Below, piece by piece: positions 38,448 through 46,708 of a stretch of DNA of 64,000 nucleotides. The stretch spans positions 237,268 through 301,267 of the forward strand of contig JAPWHF010000007.1 in NCBI GenBank assembly GCA_027214125.1, read 5' to 3'. The DNA is from Zoogloeaceae bacterium G21618-S1. GTDB taxonomy: Bacteria > Pseudomonadota > Gammaproteobacteria > Burkholderiales > Rhodocyclaceae. Both the position numbers and the translations under genes were made by a program. The number at the start of each line of letters is the position of its first letter. Position 1 is the stretch's first letter. The notes under the pieces were generated by a model. It saw only the letters and a program-made list of their open reading frames with translations, did not search any database and had not been told where the DNA came from.

Positions 38448-38971
38448 GGGATTCACCTTTCACTTGTAGTTCGAGTCGGCATTCGCGAAGTCGCAGGCAG
38501 CGCGGCCCCTGTCAACTCGGGGTGGTGCCTGAACGGCACCATCGGCATCGTCATGAATATTCCATCTGTGTTGCGGCGTCTGTCTGCCAGCGTACATAGG
38601 CACCCGCGACAAGCGTCCTCATCGCTCAAGTTGGGGGCGCGCTGACGAGGCGCACGCAGGCGTTCGAGCATGAAGCCCGCTGCGGGCCAGCTTTAGCCAT
38701 GCGTTCGGTCGCGCATGAGCGTGTCGCATCTGACCACTGCTGTGCCCCGCTGCAATTTGTCCAGGCGCCGCGACACGCAGGCTTGTGTGTGCCAGCGTAC
38801 CGACCCTGCCACACGGGTTGCCTATGCTGCCTTCAAGGTTCGACACAGGCTGCGGATGGGGTTCAATGAACGCTTCCCCGCGTCGCGATGTTCAGACCGA
38901 CAGCATCAGGGTCAGTGAAAACGGTGTCGTACCCGGCACCGAATTGCACGGCTCAAGTAAGAGGTAACACC
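38448..38971. promoter_or_regulatory. Divergent intergenic region, no gene seen
   Basis: About 520 bases between two small divergent stress-type genes. Frames present are short, arginine/cysteine-rich and unconvincing. It should hold promoters in both directions, but I could not pick them out with confidence. Confidence 0.4.
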
Positions 38972-39187
38972 ATGAAAACGATGCAGAGATTGGCAAGCAG
39001 CACCGTCACCGTAGTAATGCTCTTAAGTCTCGGCGCTTGTGCGGGGATGTCCAAGCAGGATAAGAACACTGCTGTCGGCGCCGGGATCGGTGCCGTCGGC
39101 GGTGCAGTCCTGACTGGCGGCAGTGCGGTGGGAACTGTAGGTGGCGCCGCCGTCGGCGGCCTCATCGGCCACGAAGTCGACAAGTGA
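38972..39187 (+). CDS. Glycine-zipper lipoprotein (OsmB-like)
   Basis: 71 aa with AGAGGTAA before the ATG. The lipoprotein signal ends LSLGAC (Cys at about 22). The mature part is almost all glycine zipper: GAGIGAVGGAVLTGGSAV, then GGAAVGGLIGHEV. Similar to osmotically inducible OsmB/YmgG-type small lipoproteins of the outer membrane. It is followed at 117 bases by another small lipoprotein gene on the same strand. Confidence 0.82.
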   Translation: MKTMQRLASSTVTVVMLLSLGACAGMSKQDKNTAVGAGIGAVGGAVLTGGSAVGTVGGAAVGGLIGHEVDK

Positions 39188-39304
39188 CGCAAACGCCCTG
39201 AGTCTGCGCGGCACAGGGCGCTCGCTCAGCATACTGAATCCGCGCCCGGGGTGGCTAATTTGGCCTCTCCCCGCAAGCGGTCAAAAAAGACCACCAGGAG
39301 AGAC

Positions 39305-39505
39305 ATGATGATGAAGCTCGGAAAGACTACTGGCACAGCCTTGTTCATGGGGGCGCTGCTTGTCGCCCTGTCCGGCTGCCAGAAACAGGAAGGCCCCGTC
39401 GAGCAGGCGGGCAAGGAAGTCGACAAGGCAATGGAGAGCACCGGACAGCAGATCGAAAAGGCCGGTGATGCCATCAAGGATGCTGCTACGGCCGACAAGA
39501 AGTAA
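39305..39505 (+). CDS. Small lipoprotein with helical acidic/basic tail
   Basis: 66 aa with CAGGAGAG directly before the first of three in-frame ATGs (39305, 39308, 39311). Signal peptide with lipobox LSGC (Cys at about 23). The mature tail, about 40 residues, is amphipathic helix (EQAGKEVDKAMESTGQQIEK, then AGDAIKDAATADKK). Resembles short entericidin-like or YjfN-type stress lipoproteins, but I cannot assign a family. It is sandwiched between the glycine-zipper and CsbD genes. Confidence 0.75.
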   Translation: MMMKLGKTTGTALFMGALLVALSGCQKQEGPVEQAGKEVDKAMESTGQQIEKAGDAIKDAATADKK

Positions 39506-39573
39506 TCGGCACACCCTTCGCCCGGCCGCCAGTGCAGTAGAACATCACCAACAGTCGTGACCAGGAGAACAAC

Positions 39574-39750
39574 ATGAGCAAGAATCAAGTCAAGGGCCGT
39601 ACCGAAGAAGTCAAAGGCAAGAAGAAGGAAGTGGCCGGAAAGGTGGTCGGCGATGAGGCGCTCGAACTCAAAGGCAATATCCAGAAAGTCGGTGGCAAGA
39701 TCCGGGCGAACACCGGCGATCTGAAAAAAGACACCAAGAACACCCTGTAA
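39574..39750 (+). CDS. CsbD-family stress-response protein
   Basis: 58 aa with AGGAGAAC before the ATG at 39574. Reads MSKNQVKGRTEEVKGKKKEV, then AGKVVGDEALELKGNIQKVG, then a Lys-rich end; this is the canonical CsbD pattern of charged amphipathic helices. Members are small, abundant and induced in general stress. Probably in one unit with the two small lipoprotein genes upstream. Confidence 0.9.
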   Translation: MSKNQVKGRTEEVKGKKKEVAGKVVGDEALELKGNIQKVGGKIRANTGDLKKDTKNTL

Positions 39751-40234
39751 GAGTGCCGTATGTCATCACTTGAAACTTTCGACAGGAGCATCAAATGAAC
39801 TGCCGCTGTGCTATCGAGAGAGCGAATGTCTCTTGAGCGTCGATAGTACTCACTCGATTCGCGCAGGACAGTCCGTTTGGAAAACCGACAATCTGAGCGA
39901 CTGCGAATGGTTGCTACGGCCGATGACTTTAGCGACCAATGAGCTCGGTTTGACGCGATTGGCCGGGGGGATACGTCGCCAGTCCTTTGTGGACACGCGC
40001 TGCGGTAAAATCCAGATGAATTTAGTACCTCGATTTATCCCAAGCTCACAAGCTGCCAGAAATTAGTTGGCTGGTGGTGGCGGGTACGCTGAACCTGTCG
40101 GGTCGGGTCAGAATTGTCTGTCGATCGCCTTTTCTTGCTGCAAGCGCACGCAACGCGAGCGTCGAAAGCGAGCTTCAATCATCCCGTGTGTTGGCGCACA
40201 ATGTGCCCGTGTTACTCGTCGTGGGATCCCAAGC
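39751..40234. other. Gap between csbD-like and macro-domain genes
   Basis: About 480 bases. GACAGGAGCATCAA at 39781-39794 is a good ribosome site followed by an ATG at 39795, but that frame stops after 13 codons. It may be the remains of another small stress gene or a tiny peptide. No other supported feature. Confidence 0.4.
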
Positions 40235-40762
40235 ATGCAAGATGCGGGGTTGTCTGTTTGGCAAGGAGACATCACCACCTTGTCAGTTGATGCCATCGTG
40301 AATGCTGCCAATGAGTCTTTGCTTGGCGGTGGTGGCGTTGATGGCGCAATCCATCGTGCCGCCGGCCCCAAACTGCTTGCCTGTTGCCGCGATCTGAACG
40401 GCTGTCCCACGGGCGAAGCGCGGATCACGCCCGGATTTCGGTTGCCGTCTCGCTGGATCATTCATACAGTGGGCCCGGTCTGGCATGGTGCTCGCCAGAA
40501 CGAAGCGGTGCTCTTGGCGGCGTGCTATCGCGCCAGCCTGGCGCTGGCGATTCAAAACAATGTTCGCAGTATCGCGTTTCCTGCAATCAGTTGTGGGGTG
40601 TATGGTTTTCCTGCCGAGCCGGCTGCGCGTATCGCCGTCGCGGAATGCAAAGCGGCACTGGCGTTGCAAACCGGGTTGGAGAAGATCCTACTGGTGGCCT
40701 TTGACGCAAAAATGGCAGCTATTCTAACCGCTGCCATTTTTGCGTCAGACGATCGTATATAA
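40235..40762 (+). CDS. Macro-domain ADP-ribose/O-acetyl-ADP-ribose hydrolase
   Basis: 175 aa from the ATG at 40235. One macro domain: [20 protein letters not shown], then [17 protein letters not shown], the [15 protein letters not shown] segment, IHTVGP and [12 protein letters not shown]. The NAANES Asn and the [10 protein letters not shown] loop match the MacroD/YmdB class that removes ADP-ribose from proteins or deacetylates O-acetyl-ADP-ribose. The C-terminal 15-20 codons run through an 18-bp inverted repeat that looks like a terminator. Upstream frame extension is possible but lacks family sequence. Confidence 0.85.
   Translation: MQDAGLSVWQGDITTLSVDAIVNAANESLLGGGGVDGAIHRAAGPKLLACCRDLNGCPTGEARITPGFRLPSRWIIHTVGPVWHGARQNEAVLLAACYRASLALAIQNNVRSIAFPAISCGVYGFPAEPAARIAVAECKAALALQTGLEKILLVAFDAKMAAILTAAIFASDDRI
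40702..40747 (+). terminator. Terminator-like hairpin inside the 3' end of the macro gene
   Basis: Perfect 18-bp inverted repeat, arms 40702-40719 and 40730-40747, 10-base loop. The arm is TGACGCAAAAATGGCAGC. A/T runs flank the GC core on both sides, suiting bidirectional termination between the convergent macro and minus-strand genes. Confidence 0.75.
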
Positions 40763-40766
40763 CACT

Positions 40767-41126
40767 TCAGGAGGCCAGTGCAGGCTCACCATTGCAACGC
40801 ATGCGGCATGCCACCAGTCCTTTTCGTGCGCGGAACGACACGCATTGCGTTTTAAGCGCGACGTCATGCCCGAGTTCGGCCTCTTCGCCGGGTTCGTAGT
40901 GGTCAATGTGCGCCAGTTCCAGAAAATGCTCGGCCGATTGGCGGCTATGAAATATCGTCAGACTTCCGTCACTGGAGCAGACCCAACGTCCGTTCAATGA
41001 AATGGCGTGGCAGGTACAGTGGTGCATACAGACAGGATGGATCCGGATTGTGGACGATGCACCTGACCAGATCGGTGCTGCCACAACCTCAAGCCATCCC
41101 GCCATGCGATCAGTTGACGCAATCAT
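40767..41126 (-). CDS. Small Cys/His-containing protein of unknown function
   Basis: 119 aa; GGAGGAG precedes the ATG at 41126, an unusually good ribosome site. The protein is soluble. A cluster IHPVCMHHCTCHA (about 28-40) could bind metal. It is followed by LNGRWVCSSDGSLTIFHSRQ and an acidic HIDHYEPGEEAELG segment, with two more cysteines near the end. I do not recognise the family. It converges with the macro gene, separated by 4 bases. Confidence 0.6.
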   Translation of the reverse strand: MIASTDRMAGWLEVVAAPIWSGASSTIRIHPVCMHHCTCHAISLNGRWVCSSDGSLTIFHSRQSAEHFLELAHIDHYEPGEEAELGHDVALKTQCVSFRARKGLVACRMRCNGEPALAS

Positions 41127-41343
41127 TTTGTTCTCCTCCGTCAATGTTGTCTGGCCAGTCGGCAGCGCCCTGCTCCACCGATTTCGTTTGGCCTAGTGGC
41201 TTTTTGATGCCACTTGAACTTCATTTCTAGTCGCGAATTTGCATCGGGTCAACATCTGCCTGACGAGAGCATGCTTCGGGCCGCCTGCTGCATGGACCGC
41301 TTGATATACTGGATCTTTTACTGACGTGTAGAGGGGCGCATCG

Positions 41344-42615
41344 ATGAAACTTGAGACACTGGCTGTTCATGGCGGCTATTCACCCGATCCGACAACTAAC
41401 GCGGTGGCGGTGCCGATCTACCAGACCACCTCATACGCATTCAACGATACGCAGCATGGTGCCGATCTGTTCGACCTCAAGGTCGAAGGCAATATCTACA
41501 CGCGGATCATGAACCCGACCCAGTCCGTGCTTGAAGCGCGCGTAGCAGCGATGGAGGGTGGTATCGCGGGTCTGGCGCTGGCGTCCGGCATGGCCGCGAT
41601 TACCTATGCCATCCAGACCATCACGGAAGCGGGTGACAACATTGTTTCTGCTTCGACGCTCTATGGCGGCACCTACAACCTGTTCGCGCATACGTTGCCG
41701 CAAATGGGCATCAATGTGCGTTTCGCCGACTATCGTCAGCCCGAGCAATTCGAAAGCCTGATCGATGAGCGGACCAAGGCCATCTTTTGTGAGTCGGTTG
41801 GCAATCCGCTGGGCAACATCACCGACTTCGAGCAACTTGTCGAGATAGCGCACCGCAAGGGGATCCCGGTCATCGTCGACAACACCGTTCCGACGCCCTA
41901 CCTGTGTCGTCCGATCGAACATGGCGCCGACATCGTGGTGCATTCGCTGACCAAGTATCTGGGTGGTCACGGCAACTCGATCGGCGGCATCATTGTCGAC
42001 TCCGGCAAGTTCCCGTGGGCTGAACACAAAACCCGCTTCAAGCGCCTCAACGAACCGGATCCCTCGTATCACGGGGTGGTCTACACCGAGGCACTCGGCG
42101 CCGCAGCCTACATTGCCCGCGCCCGTGTCGTTCCGCTGCGCAACATGGGCGCTGCAATCAGCCCGTTCAACGCATTCCTGATCCTGCAGGGGATCGAAAC
42201 CGTTGCCTTGCGGATGGACCGGATCTGCGAAAATGCGGTTCGCGTTGCCGAGTTCCTGCAAGGTCACGAGAAGGTCGAATGGGTCAATTACGCCGGTTTG
42301 CGTAACCATAAAGACTTCGCCCTGGTCGAGAAATACATGGGGGGCCGCGCGTCGGGCATCCTGTCATTTGGTGTCAAGGGTGGCCTCAAGGCCGGCGGAC
42401 GTTTCCAGGATGCGCTTAAACTGGTCACGCGCCTGGTCAATATCGGCGACGCCAAGTCGCTGGCATGCCACCCCGCCAGCACGACCCATCGCCAGCTCTC
42501 ACCGGCGGAACTTGAAAAAGCGGGCGTCTCGGAAGACATGGTGCGTTTGTCGATCGGTATCGAGCATATTGACGATATTCTCGCTGATTTGATGCAAGCG
42601 CTCGACGCGGTTTGA
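41344..42615 (+). CDS. metY: O-acetylhomoserine sulfhydrylase (MetY type)
   Basis: 423 aa, right for MetY. PLP enzyme that makes homocysteine from O-acetyl-L-homoserine and sulfide (or methionine from methanethiol). The N-terminal FETLAVHGGY-type start, YTRIMNPTQSVLEARVAAMEGG, SASTLYGGTYNLF and the PLP-Lys motif HSLTKYLGGHGNSIGG are present. The C-terminal SLACHPASTTHRQLS is typical. A probable -10 TATACT lies at 41306-41311. No SAM-type riboswitch was recognised. It could help capture reduced sulfur released from DMSP metabolism, but that is speculation. Confidence 0.92.
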   Translation: MKLETLAVHGGYSPDPTTNAVAVPIYQTTSYAFNDTQHGADLFDLKVEGNIYTRIMNPTQSVLEARVAAMEGGIAGLALASGMAAITYAIQTITEAGDNIVSASTLYGGTYNLFAHTLPQMGINVRFADYRQPEQFESLIDERTKAIFCESVGNPLGNITDFEQLVEIAHRKGIPVIVDNTVPTPYLCRPIEHGADIVVHSLTKYLGGHGNSIGGIIVDSGKFPWAEHKTRFKRLNEPDPSYHGVVYTEALGAAAYIARARVVPLRNMGAAISPFNAFLILQGIETVALRMDRICENAVRVAEFLQGHEKVEWVNYAGLRNHKDFALVEKYMGGRASGILSFGVKGGLKAGGRFQDALKLVTRLVNIGDAKSLACHPASTTHRQLSPAELEKAGVSEDMVRLSIGIEHIDDILADLMQALDAV

Positions 42616-42631
42616 CGCAACGACTCAGCAT

Positions 42632-42660
42632 AAAAAACCGGCGTTTGCGCCGGTTTTTTT
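42632..42660 (+). terminator. Intrinsic terminator after metY
   Basis: 12-bp stem AAAAAACCGGCG/CGCCGGTTTTTT (42632-42643 and 42648-42659) with a 4-base loop. It serves both metY and the convergent gene whose stop lies at 42659. Confidence 0.88.
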
Positions 42661-43522
42661 ATACCCCAGCCCCTTCGAGTAGTGTTCTGGCCCGGTCCGC
42701 ATCGAGGTGCGCGATCGCGTCGCGAGGCTGACACGTCGCGGCGGCAGAAATATTTCTTTCCACTGCGACGCTCTTTCGACTGCGACGGTTCATCGCCAGG
42801 GCATTGGCGTAAGCAACCCGAATGCTTGGGGAGTCGGGATCAAGCACAATCGCCCGCTCGAAATGGCGTAAGCCCAACGCTCGGCTTACGCCGTGGGTCA
42901 AACGCCCGACCACGCTCCCAACCTTGTCCACCACTTCGATATGATAGCCGCCCAGCGCTGCGTGCGCGGCCGCATGGTCTGGCTCGAGGGCAATGGCAAT
43001 CATCAGGTTCTGACGCACTTTGCTGCCCAGCCCGCGCCCCAGCGCTTTGACCACGGAAATCTGTTGGCTGTATCGCGCCAGTGCGAGGGCATGGGTGTAC
43101 CAGACATTCGCCCAGCCCGGTTCAATCTGGCTCAGGCGCTCGCAATGGCTTGCGGTATCGCACAACAAGGAGAGCACGCGTTCCGGATCGCTCTCGAGGT
43201 GCATGGCGTAGGCAATGGCAGCTCTGCCTGCAACGACAGCGCCAATGGGCCCGGCCGCGTGGCCTGTTTTCATCGCCGCGCAGAAGTCGCCTGCGTGATA
43301 GTCCCGCCAGGCGGACTGCAGCATGTCGGCAAGGTTGTTGGGGTCTGCGTCGTAGGACAGGCCGGGACCACAGCGTTCAAGTTGATCCGCCACGCGCTGC
43401 GCGTCGGGAAATGCTTCGCGATCACCGCCGTGCAACACGGGCCAGTGGGTTTCAAGCGCGGAACCCGTATAGCGATACACGCGGTCCCCGTATGGAAACG
43501 CGCGCCATTCGATCTGCTTCAT
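42659..43522 (-). CDS. TPR-like hypothetical protein
   Basis: 287 aa with CAGGGAGAG before the ATG. The first 60 residues (MKQIEWRAFPYGDRVYRYTG) have no repeat pattern. Residues about 70-250 are helical pairs with TPR-type positions: AWRDYHAGDFCAAMKTGHAAG, IEPGWANVWYTHALALARYS, LEPDHAAAHAALGGYHIEV and LDPDSPSIRVAYANALAM. No signal peptide, so cytoplasmic. No partner is implied by neighbours. Function unknown. Confidence 0.7.
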   Translation of the reverse strand: MKQIEWRAFPYGDRVYRYTGSALETHWPVLHGGDREAFPDAQRVADQLERCGPGLSYDADPNNLADMLQSAWRDYHAGDFCAAMKTGHAAGPIGAVVAGRAAIAYAMHLESDPERVLSLLCDTASHCERLSQIEPGWANVWYTHALALARYSQQISVVKALGRGLGSKVRQNLMIAIALEPDHAAAHAALGGYHIEVVDKVGSVVGRLTHGVSRALGLRHFERAIVLDPDSPSIRVAYANALAMNRRSRKSVAVERNISAAATCQPRDAIAHLDADRARTLLEGAGV

Positions 43523-43638
43523 TTGCTCTCCCTGACGGCCGCTCCTATCGGTCTATTTTTTGTCGGAGCTCCCTGACTTCTCGCCGTCTTTTTTTGGGAG
43601 CTTACCACCAGGAAGACATGCATTCATGACGCAGCGCA

Positions 43639-43932
43639 TCACGTGGCAAGATCATTGATAAATCGTGCCATGACCATGTCTTTGTCGGAGAGGCCACCCG
43701 CGTCATGGGTGCTCAGTGTGACATCGACGCGGTTGTAGACGTTTGACCAGTCCGGGTGATGATCCAGTCGTTCGGCCATCAGCGCAATCTGGCTCATGAA
43801 GCCGAATGCGGCATTGAAATCCCTGAATCGAAAACTTCGGGAAATGGCTGTTTTGTCCGTGTTCAGCTGCCAGCCATCCAGCCCGGCGAGGTTCTGTACC
43901 AACACGTTTTCCGTCAAGCGTTTGGTGCTCAT
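43639..43932 (-). CDS. phhB: Pterin-4a-carbinolamine dehydratase
   Basis: 97 aa from the ATG at 43932, with AGGAGG upstream. Dehydrates 4a-hydroxytetrahydropterin during phenylalanine hydroxylation or pterin recycling. The family signature is complete: WQLNTDKTAISRSFRFRDF, FGFMSQIALMAERLDHHPDW with the catalytic His pair, NVYNRVDVTLSTHDAGGLSD and DMVMARFIN. No phenylalanine hydroxylase gene is adjacent. The longer form starting at 43959 adds residues without family support. Confidence 0.93.
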   Translation of the reverse strand: MSTKRLTENVLVQNLAGLDGWQLNTDKTAISRSFRFRDFNAAFGFMSQIALMAERLDHHPDWSNVYNRVDVTLSTHDAGGLSDKDMVMARFINDLAT

Positions 43933-44154
43933 GCGGCCTCCTGTCATCCCGGCGGCCATTTGGCCATGTTGCGGACTAAGCGAACGAATGCATGGACTTG
44001 TCGGCAGACCACGGAAATGCGTCCGCGCTACATGCTATTAAGACACGCAGGCCGTGTGGCGACAAGCGCGCCGTCGAAAGACAGGCCGCGCATTGCATCG
44101 CGGCCGTGGCGTCGATAAGCTTCGCCGCTTCCACTTCCACAAGGCGACACCCGG

Positions 44155-45351
44155 GTGAAACGCAGTTACGACGCCATCGTGATCGGGGCCGGCGCAGCCG
44201 GCATGATGTGCGCTGCACGTGCGGCGCAACGGGGGCGACACGTGCTCATCATCGATCACGCCATATCGCTGGCCGAGAAGATTCGAATCTCTGGCGGCGG
44301 ACGCTGCAACTTTACGAACCGGGTGGTTGGTGCCAGCCATTTTCTCTCGCAGAACCCCCATTTCTGTCGCTCGGCGCTGGCACGGTATGGCTCGCAGCAT
44401 TTTGTTGCCCTGGTCGAACGCCACGGCATTCGGTATCACGAAAAAACGCTGGGGCAGCTGTTTTGCGATGACAGTAGCCAGCAGATCATCGACATGCTGG
44501 TGCAAGAGTGCACTGATGGCCGGGTCGATTGGGCGATGCCGGTCAAAGTGGAATCCGTCGGGCATGCCGACAACGACCGCTTTACGGTGCAGACCGACCA
44601 CGGCGACTTCGATGCCGCAGCTTTGGTCGTCGCCACCGGCGGGCTTTCGATTCCAAAAATCGGCGCCACTGATCTGGGCTACCGCATCGCGACGCAATTT
44701 GACCTCCCCATCGTCACGCCCCGCCCTGCCCTGGTGCCGCTGACGCTCGATTCAGAAACGTTGGCGGCACTCGCACCGCTGGCCGGTGCCGCCTTTGATG
44801 TGGTGGCCAGTTGCGGCGATGGCGAATTCCGCGAGCGCGCCTTGATCACCCATCGCGGCCTTTCCGGGCCGGCGATTCTGCAAATCTCGAGCTATTGGCA
44901 ATATATCTGTGCTTCCGGGCACCCGGCACCAGTGCGCCTTGACCTGTTACCCGACGAAGACGCGGCCAGTTGGCTTGCCGCGAACGGCGACAGCAACGCG
45001 CTGCTGGGGAATTTGCTGGGAGAGGTTCTGCCCAAGCGTTTTGCCAAAGCCTGGTGTGAATTGCATGGTTGGGAGCGGCCACTCAAGCAAATTGGCGTAA
45101 AGGAACGCAAGGCGATCGCCGAGGCGTTGGCCGCCTGGTCTCTGGCACCGTCCGGCACACAAGGTTTTTCCAAGGCCGAGGTCACGCTCGGTGGTGTCGA
45201 CACGCGGGCCCTGTCATCCAAGACCATGGCCGCACTCAAGCACCCCGGGCTGTATTTCATTGGTGAAGTGGTCGATGTCACCGGTCACCTCGGCGGCTAC
45301 AACTTTCAGTGGGCATGGTCGTCTGCCGTCGCCGCTGGCGAGGCCATCTGA
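44155..45351 (+). CDS. BaiN/HI0933-type FAD flavoprotein
   Basis: 398 aa from a GTG at 44155. It opens with the FAD fold YDAIVIGAGAAGMMCAARAAQRG, then the family hallmark KIRISGGGRCNFTN. THRGLSGPAILQISSYW sits mid-protein, and the C-terminal GGVDTRALSSKTM, with GLYFIGEVVDVTGHLGGYNFQWAWSSAVAAG, is diagnostic. This YhiN/HI0933 family is widespread. Some members reduce bile-acid intermediates, but the role in most bacteria is unclear. It stands alone between the pterin dehydratase and the convergent DUF3301 gene. Confidence 0.87.
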   Translation: MKRSYDAIVIGAGAAGMMCAARAAQRGRHVLIIDHAISLAEKIRISGGGRCNFTNRVVGASHFLSQNPHFCRSALARYGSQHFVALVERHGIRYHEKTLGQLFCDDSSQQIIDMLVQECTDGRVDWAMPVKVESVGHADNDRFTVQTDHGDFDAAALVVATGGLSIPKIGATDLGYRIATQFDLPIVTPRPALVPLTLDSETLAALAPLAGAAFDVVASCGDGEFRERALITHRGLSGPAILQISSYWQYICASGHPAPVRLDLLPDEDAASWLAANGDSNALLGNLLGEVLPKRFAKAWCELHGWERPLKQIGVKERKAIAEALAAWSLAPSGTQGFSKAEVTLGGVDTRALSSKTMAALKHPGLYFIGEVVDVTGHLGGYNFQWAWSSAVAAGEAI

Positions 45352-45371
45352 CACCACAACATCCGGCGTGG

Positions 45372-45695
45372 CTACTTCACCGCCTCCAGCACGCCGGCCA
45401 TCTGTACCATTTCCACCGCGCGGCCGAGCATCACCACCGACCCAGGGCGGCGATTGTCGCCGGTGTCCGAGAACTCAAAGCGATAGACCCGTCTCAGCAC
45501 CATTTGGCCATTCGAATTTCGGGCAAAGCGCGTACGTTCGGTGGCAACGGTCTCATCCAGAAATTGAAAACCTCGCAACGAGCACGCTGACCGAGCCGAA
45601 GTGAGTGCCGTCTCTCGCGCCTTCAGCGAATCCATCCAGTACCAGGCGATGGCACCCAGTGCCAACAGGGGCAGAATGTCCCAGAGGGTGATCAT
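45372..45695 (-). CDS. DUF3301-type membrane-anchored protein
   Basis: 107 aa from the ATG at 45695. One N-terminal membrane helix (ITLWDILPLLALGAIAWYWM) is followed by an ARETALTSARSACSLRGFQFLDETVA segment typical of DUF3301, and a beta-rich end RRVYRFEFSDTGDNRRPGSVVMLG. Likely faces the cytoplasm or periplasm as a small inner-membrane protein. Function unknown. It is divergent from gcvR. Confidence 0.78.
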   Translation of the reverse strand: MITLWDILPLLALGAIAWYWMDSLKARETALTSARSACSLRGFQFLDETVATERTRFARNSNGQMVLRRVYRFEFSDTGDNRRPGSVVMLGRAVEMVQMAGVLEAVK

Positions 45696-45767
45696 TGCGA
45701 GCGCCTCGACAGCCACAACCGGCTTTCGCCTACAATCGACATATCATTTCGACAGGAGTGTCGCCTC

Positions 45768-46289
45768 ATGCGTAACCTTGTTCTGACCGCCATTGGCGAT
45801 GATCGCCCGGGTCTGGTTGAAGCCCTGTCCACCACCATCAGTGCGGCCGGCGGCAATTGGCTGGAATCATCAATGGCGCAACTTGCTGGCAAGTTTGCCG
45901 GAATTTTGCGCGTCACGGTCCCGGAAGACGCCGCCGATCGCTTGATCGGTGCACTCACGAGCATGAGTGCGCTCAAAGTGACGGTGACCAGCGCTACTGA
46001 AGCGCCAGTGCCCGAAACCGCCCGCCGCCTGCATCTGACGTTGGTCGGCCAGGATCGTCTCGGCATTGTGCGCGAGGTATCGCAAGTGCTCGTGCGCCAC
46101 GCAGTTAACGTTGAAGAATTGAGCACACTCACCTCCAGCGCGGCAATGTCAGGCGAGACCATGTTCCACGCCAAGGCCAGTCTGCAAGGTGGGCCAGATC
46201 TCGATGCCGCCGCCTTGCAGTCGGACCTCGAAGCGCTGTCGAACGATCTGATCGTGGATATCACGCTCGACGAGGTGGTCTTGATCTGA
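45768..46289 (+). CDS. gcvR: GcvR-like tandem ACT-domain regulator
   Basis: 173 aa with ACAGGAG before the ATG. Two ACT domains: VLTAIGDDRPGLVEALSTTISAAGGNWLESSMAQL and HLTLVGQDRLGIVREVSQVLVRHAVNVEELST. In Enterobacteria GcvR binds glycine and restrains GcvA, the activator of the glycine cleavage genes. No gcvA is in this window. It ends 47 bases from the convergent MazG-like gene. Confidence 0.82.
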   Translation: MRNLVLTAIGDDRPGLVEALSTTISAAGGNWLESSMAQLAGKFAGILRVTVPEDAADRLIGALTSMSALKVTVTSATEAPVPETARRLHLTLVGQDRLGIVREVSQVLVRHAVNVEELSTLTSSAAMSGETMFHAKASLQGGPDLDAAALQSDLEALSNDLIVDITLDEVVLI

Positions 46290-46336
46290 GCCCCGCCCAC
46301 CGGCCCGACGCAACGCGCTCGGGTATGGGCGGACAC

Positions 46337-46699
46337 CTAAAGCCGTGTGTATTTGTCGGCCCGACCATGGGCTTTGTCGACAGGATAGCGCGCGTTATTG
46401 ATGACCAGTTTGCGCTGGGCAGCGTCGGCCAGATCAACACCGAGAACATCGGCAAGACGCACCAGATACAACAGCACATCGGCCAGTTCGAGCGCCACTT
46501 CTGCACGATCAGCCTCCGGCAAGGCCGCCGACGCCTCAGCGGTTCGCCACTGAAAATGCTCAACGACCTCCGCCGCCTCGCCAATCAAGGCCATGGCAAG
46601 ATTCTTGGGTGTATGAAACTGCCCCCAGTCCCGCGCTTCGGTGAATTCACGGAGCGTGTCACGCAAGACCAGCAGATCGCTGTGTTGGGTTGAACTCAT
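46337..46699 (-). CDS. MazG-like nucleotide pyrophosphohydrolase
   Basis: 120 aa from the ATG at 46699 (GAGG upstream; a GTG at 46705 is less likely). All-alpha NTP pyrophosphatase fold of the RS21-C6/dCTPase group. The metal-binding acidic motifs are visible: GEAAEVVEHFQW (ExxE) and ELADVLLYLVRLAD (ExxD). RDWGQFHTPKNLAMAL is typical of the subgroup, which removes noncanonical dNTPs. It lies 9 bases upstream of the RlmJ stop. Confidence 0.88.
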   Translation of the reverse strand: MSSTQHSDLLVLRDTLREFTEARDWGQFHTPKNLAMALIGEAAEVVEHFQWRTAEASAALPEADRAEVALELADVLLYLVRLADVLGVDLADAAQRKLVINNARYPVDKAHGRADKYTRL

Positions 46700-46708
46700 T
46701 CGCACGCC

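Noticed and set aside
41127..41343. SAM- or SAH-responsive riboswitch before metY
   Set aside because: No conserved riboswitch core or terminator/antiterminator pair could be recognised.
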